DNA from: Rubrivivax sp.
GTDB lineage: Bacteria > Pseudomonadota > Gammaproteobacteria > Burkholderiales > Burkholderiaceae
Assembly (NCBI GenBank): GCA_004211235.1
Contig: SEEY01000137.1
Coordinates: forward strand, 1-8,572
Reading direction: 5' to 3'
Length of the DNA stretch: 8,572 bases
Shown here: positions 6,856 to 8,572 of the stretch, one piece after another
How positions within the stretch are numbered: the stretch's first letter is position 1
Layout: each line of letters begins with the position of its first letter
Program-made: the position numbers and the translations under genes
Notes under the pieces: generated by a model
Databases searched by the model: none
The model's input: the letters and a program-made list of their open reading frames with translations, nothing else
Told to the model about the DNA's origin: nothing

Positions 6856-7419
6856 TCAGCCGCCGCCGGCTGGCAGGCTCTTGCGCGCCGCCTCGCGCAG
6901 CTCACCCGACAGCTCGCCGTCGCCCACCGCGCGCGACAGCAGCAGCGCGCCCATCAGCGTCGAGAGCATCGCCAGCGCCTGCTCGCGGCGTCCGGCGGCA
7001 TCGGTTGCGGGCATCTGGCCTTGCAGCGTTTCGATGATGCTGGCGACGCCTTCGGCAAAGGCAGTCTTCACCGCCGGCCCGCCACGGGCTGCGTCGCCCG
7101 CGAGCGCTGCCAGGCCGCAGCCAGCGCCGACGCGGTCGCGGTGGGCGTCGGACAGATAGGACCTGACCCAGGCCTGCAGGCTGCGGTCGGTCTGCTTCTT
7201 CCACTGCTCCCGGTTGGCCTGCAGCGCGCGGCGCGTGGCCTGCGCGGCCAGGTCGTCCTTGGACTCGAAGTGGCCGTAGAAGCCGCCGCGCGTCAGGCCG
7301 GCGGCCTGCATCAGGTCGTTCAGGCCGATGCCGTCGAAGCCGCGCTCGCGGAAGAGCTGGGCGGCGTTGTCGAGGATGCGTTCACGGTTTTCTTCGGCCT
7401 GGGCGCGGCTGACCTTCAT
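6856..7419 (-). CDS. TetR/AcrR-family transcriptional repressor
   Basis: A 187-residue one-component regulator, typical TetR length. The N-terminal DNA-binding domain is clear: NRERILDNAAQLFRERGFDG (11-30), then helix-turn-helix IGLNDLMQAAGLTRGGFYGHF (31-51) and the KDDL that usually follows. The C-terminal ligand domain has the GAGCGLAAL segment (98-106) common in a large TetR subgroup; Cys101 is the only cysteine. Start ATG 7419-7417 is supported by AGGAGA at 7429-7424, 4 nt upstream. It is divergent from the SDR gene 7529-8224 across a 109-nt gap holding two related palindromes, so it most likely represses the SDR operon and itself. The ligand is unknown; an oxidised or electrophilic small molecule is possible by analogy with cysteine-bearing NemR-type repressors (inference). 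Confidence 0.94.
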   Translation of the reverse strand: MKVSRAQAEENRERILDNAAQLFRERGFDGIGLNDLMQAAGLTRGGFYGHFESKDDLAAQATRRALQANREQWKKQTDRSLQAWVRSYLSDAHRDRVGAGCGLAALAGDAARGGPAVKTAFAEGVASIIETLQGQMPATDAAGRREQALAMLSTLMGALLLSRAVGDGELSGELREAARKSLPAGGG

Positions 7420-7455
7420 GCGGTCTCCTGGTGTCTGTCGGCGGGGACTTGACGA

Positions 7456-7485
7456 AGTTTACATGTTGACCGACATTTAACTCAA
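7456..7485 (-). promoter_or_regulatory. Candidate tetR promoter overlapping operator 1
   Basis: Minus strand TTGAGT (7485-7480) and TAAACT (7461-7456), each a 4/6 match, are 18 nt apart. The spacer is almost entirely occupied by the palindrome at 7461-7478, which fits autorepression. Predicted start is near 7449, about 30 nt before the ATG. Confidence 0.4.
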
Positions 7486-7486
7486 T
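7458..7486 (+). promoter_or_regulatory. Candidate promoter for the SDR-hydrolase operon
   Basis: TTTACA (7458-7463, 5/6 to -35) and CTCAAT (7481-7486, 3/6 to -10) are 17 nt apart, putting the start near 7493 inside operator 2. An alternative is TTGACG (7449-7454) with GACATT (7472-7477), also at 17 nt. The sequence alone does not decide between them; both are covered by the palindromes. Confidence 0.33.
7461..7478. promoter_or_regulatory. Putative TetR operator 1 (imperfect palindrome)
   Basis: ACATGTTG-AC-CGACATTT agrees at 13 of 18 positions with the perfect palindrome at 7486-7503. The two half-sites, ACATGTTG and AAATGTCG, fit a shared WMATGTYG pattern. It lies between the candidate -35 and -10 elements of both divergent promoters. 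Confidence 0.55.
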
Positions 7487-7503
7487 CATGTCGAGCGACA
7501 TGA
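7486..7503. promoter_or_regulatory. Putative TetR operator 2 (perfect palindrome)
   Basis: TCATGTCG-AG-CGACATGA has exact 8-bp arms around a 2-bp centre, a size and symmetry typical of TetR-family operators. Its centre is 25 bp from that of operator 1, and it ends 25 nt before the SDR start codon. Placement between a tetR gene and its divergent neighbour is the usual operator position for this family. Confidence 0.65.
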
Positions 7504-7528
7504 ATAAGCAGGCCTCAAAGGACACACC

Positions 7529-8224
7529 ATGCAGCTCAAGAACGCCGTCGTCTTCATCACCGGTGCCAATCGCGGCCTGGGCCGTGCCTTTGCACAGGCT
7601 GCGCTGGCCGCGGGCGCCGCCAAGGTCTATGCCGCCGCGCGCGACCCCGCCAGCGTCGACCTGCCCGGCGTCGTGCCGGTGAGGCTCGACGTGACGGACG
7701 GAGACCAGATCGCCACCGCAGCCGCGCAGTGCGGCGACGTGACGCTGCTGATCAACAACGCCGGTGTGTCGCAAGGCGCCGGCGTGCTGGCGGCCGACGC
7801 CATCGCGACGGCGCGCAGTCACTTCGAGACCAACGTCTTCGGCGTCTGGGCGCTGACACAGGCCTTCGCGCCGGTGCTGAAGGCCAACGGTGGCGGCGCG
7901 GTGCTGAACGTGCTGTCGGTACTCAGCTGGGTGACGCTGCCGGGCCTCGCGCCCTACAGCGCGAGCAAGGCCGCGGCCTGGGCACTGAGCAACGGACTGC
8001 GCGGCGAGCTGAAGGCGCAGGGCACGCAGGTCACCAGCCTGCACGTCGGCTACATGGACACCGACATGACGCGCGGCCTGGACGCGCCCAAGTCTGCGCC
8101 TGCGGACGTGGCCCGCCTGGCGCTGGAAGGCCTCGAGGCCGGCGCCTTCGAGGTGCTGGCCGACGACATCAGCCGCCACGTCAAGCAGAGCCTGTCCACC
8201 CCTGCGCCGGCCTACGCTGGCTGA
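7529..8224 (+). CDS. Short-chain dehydrogenase/reductase (classical SDR), substrate unknown
   Basis: NAD(P)-dependent oxidoreductase with a Rossmann fold; 231 residues, slightly short for classical SDRs (about 250). Visible motifs: TGANRGLG cofactor loop (11-18); ARD after strand 2 (37-39, Arg38 favouring NADPH); LDVT (53-56); NNAG (76-79); Asn102; catalytic Ser130, Tyr143 and Lys147 with the usual 13-residue Ser-Tyr spacing (YSASK). After strand 6, where many SDRs have PG, it reads GYMDTDMT (174-181). Start ATG 7529 has AAAGGA at 7517-7522, 6 nt upstream. No signal peptide, so cytoplasmic. It is divergent from tetR and 19 nt upstream of an alpha/beta hydrolase start, so probably the first gene of a TetR-regulated operon. 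The motifs do not define the substrate; reduction of a carbonyl compound is a reasonable guess. Confidence 0.93.
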   Translation: MQLKNAVVFITGANRGLGRAFAQAALAAGAAKVYAAARDPASVDLPGVVPVRLDVTDGDQIATAAAQCGDVTLLINNAGVSQGAGVLAADAIATARSHFETNVFGVWALTQAFAPVLKANGGGAVLNVLSVLSWVTLPGLAPYSASKAAAWALSNGLRGELKAQGTQVTSLHVGYMDTDMTRGLDAPKSAPADVARLALEGLEAGAFEVLADDISRHVKQSLSTPAPAYAG

Positions 8225-8243
8225 ACCCGCGGAGGAGATCGCC

Positions 8244-8572
8244 ATGCTCGCCTTCCACGCACTCGCCGCACCGCTCACGGCCCACGACGACGGCCGCCTC
8301 GCCGCAGCCCGCCATGCGTTCTCGGCGCCGGAGCGCATGCCGCTGAATGCCGGGGAGCGCGCCGCGCTGGCCACCCATGCCCAGCCGCCGCTGCGGCATG
8401 AAGGCCTGAAGCTGGCCCGCTGGACGATGGGCGCCGCGACTGTTCCAGCCGTGCACGAGCACCACGCGCGGGCCGGCGCCCATCGTCCAGCGGGCCAGCT
8501 TCAGGCCTTCATGCCGCAGCGGCGGCTGGGCATGGGTGGCCAGCGCGGCGCGCTCCCCGGCATTCAGCGGCA
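8244..8572 (+). CDS. Alpha/beta hydrolase, N-terminal fragment broken by an inverted repeat
   Basis: ATG 8244 follows a strong ribosome site GGAGGAG (8231-8237) and lies 19 nt after the SDR stop. The first 64 residues (to about 8436) are credible: a leader, then LNAGERAALATHAQPPLRHEG and LKLARWTMGA, resembling the N-termini of Burkholderiales alpha/beta hydrolases before the first core strands. Past 8436 the plus frame stays open to the edge, but it encodes antisense sequence and should not be trusted. The true continuation appears on the minus strand from 8475 down to 8437: GPRVVLVHGWNSRG, with the HGW oxyanion-type motif expected next. The gene is therefore about 78 residues of readable N-terminus split by a fold-back; catalytic Ser, Asp and His lie outside. 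Together with the SDR it may act on a common substrate, which is not identifiable. Confidence 0.7.
   Translation, partial: MLAFHALAAPLTAHDDGRLAAARHAFSAPERMPLNAGERAALATHAQPPLRHEGLKLARWTMGAATVPAVHEHHARAGAHRPAGQLQAFMPQRRLGMGGQRGALPGIQR
8338..8572. repeat. Perfect 99-bp inverted repeat with 37-bp spacer at window end
   Basis: Positions 8338-8436 and 8474-8572 are exact reverse complements with no mismatch, and the right arm ends at the last base of the window. The spacer is 8437-8473. The hexamer GGCGCC, itself self-complementary, lies at both inner edges (8430-8435 and 8475-8480). The arms are coding sequence of the hydrolase gene, not a mobile-element end: no transposase and no target duplication is visible. 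The best explanation is a fold-back chimera or contig-end misassembly. Confidence 0.93.

Noticed and set aside
7382..8374. 330-residue minus-strand open frame opposite the SDR gene
   Set aside because: Shadow frame that runs through the operator region and overlaps the tetR start; no domain is recognisable.
8181..8483. Minus-strand open frame starting MGAGPRVVLVHGWNSRG that looks like a separate alpha/beta hydrolase
   Set aside because: Only its first 18 or so residues are hydrolase-like; the rest is antisense to the left arm and to the SDR gene. It is the inverted copy of the plus-strand hydrolase start, not a second gene.
8475..8520. GQLQAFMP after the inverted-repeat junction resembles the segment that follows HGW in some alpha/beta hydrolases
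   Set aside because: This stretch is the exact reverse complement of the codons for RHEGLKLA in the left arm, so the resemblance is coincidental.
8338..8572. Inverted repeat considered as a transposon end, attenuator or terminator
   Set aside because: Arms are hydrolase coding sequence, there is no T-tract, transposase or target-site duplication, and the repeat ends exactly at the sequence edge.

Overview
The window is GC-rich, densely coded chromosomal DNA. Its gene content (a dusB-fis pair, lpxC, an M32 carboxypeptidase, a YqaA-type membrane protein) and protein sequences suggest a betaproteobacterium, most likely order Burkholderiales, possibly near Roseateles/Rubrivivax. That placement is inferred from remembered family resemblance; no search was run. 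No rRNA, tRNA, CRISPR array or insertion sequence is visible.

Layout. Positions 1-1291 (minus strand) hold the end-clipped nucleoid protein gene fis and, 2 nt upstream of it, dusB (tRNA dihydrouridine synthase). Divergent from them, 1353-3349 (plus strand) hold yqaA and an M32 metallocarboxypeptidase gene that overlap by ATGA. Positions 3350-3605 carry no convincing gene, but hold a clear leftward intrinsic terminator (3367-3398) and a second hairpin. From 3606 to 7419 all genes are on the minus strand. In transcription order they are a tetR-family regulator (7419-6856), a 7TM sensor histidine kinase (6780-4804), lpxC (4785-3850, first committed step of lipid A synthesis) and a 61-residue two-helix membrane protein (3791-3606). 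The kinase lies 18 nt from lpxC and no response regulator is visible nearby.

The tetR gene is divergent from a short-chain dehydrogenase/reductase gene (7529-8224). The 109-nt gap holds two similar palindromes sharing one half-site consensus, probably the TetR operators. A third gene, the start of an alpha/beta hydrolase (from 8244), follows the dehydrogenase by 19 nt with a strong ribosome binding site. This makes a plausible TetR-controlled SDR-hydrolase operon for a small, possibly reactive, organic substrate.

The most unusual structure is at the right edge: a perfect 99-bp inverted repeat (8338-8436 and 8474-8572) around a 37-bp spacer. It cuts through the hydrolase gene, and the spacer encodes the true continuation of the hydrolase (VVLVHGW motif) on the opposite strand. 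The junctions sit at the self-complementary hexamer GGCGCC. This looks like a fold-back (inverted chimera) at a contig end rather than biology. I found no convincing undescribed system in the window; most of it is ordinary core genome.
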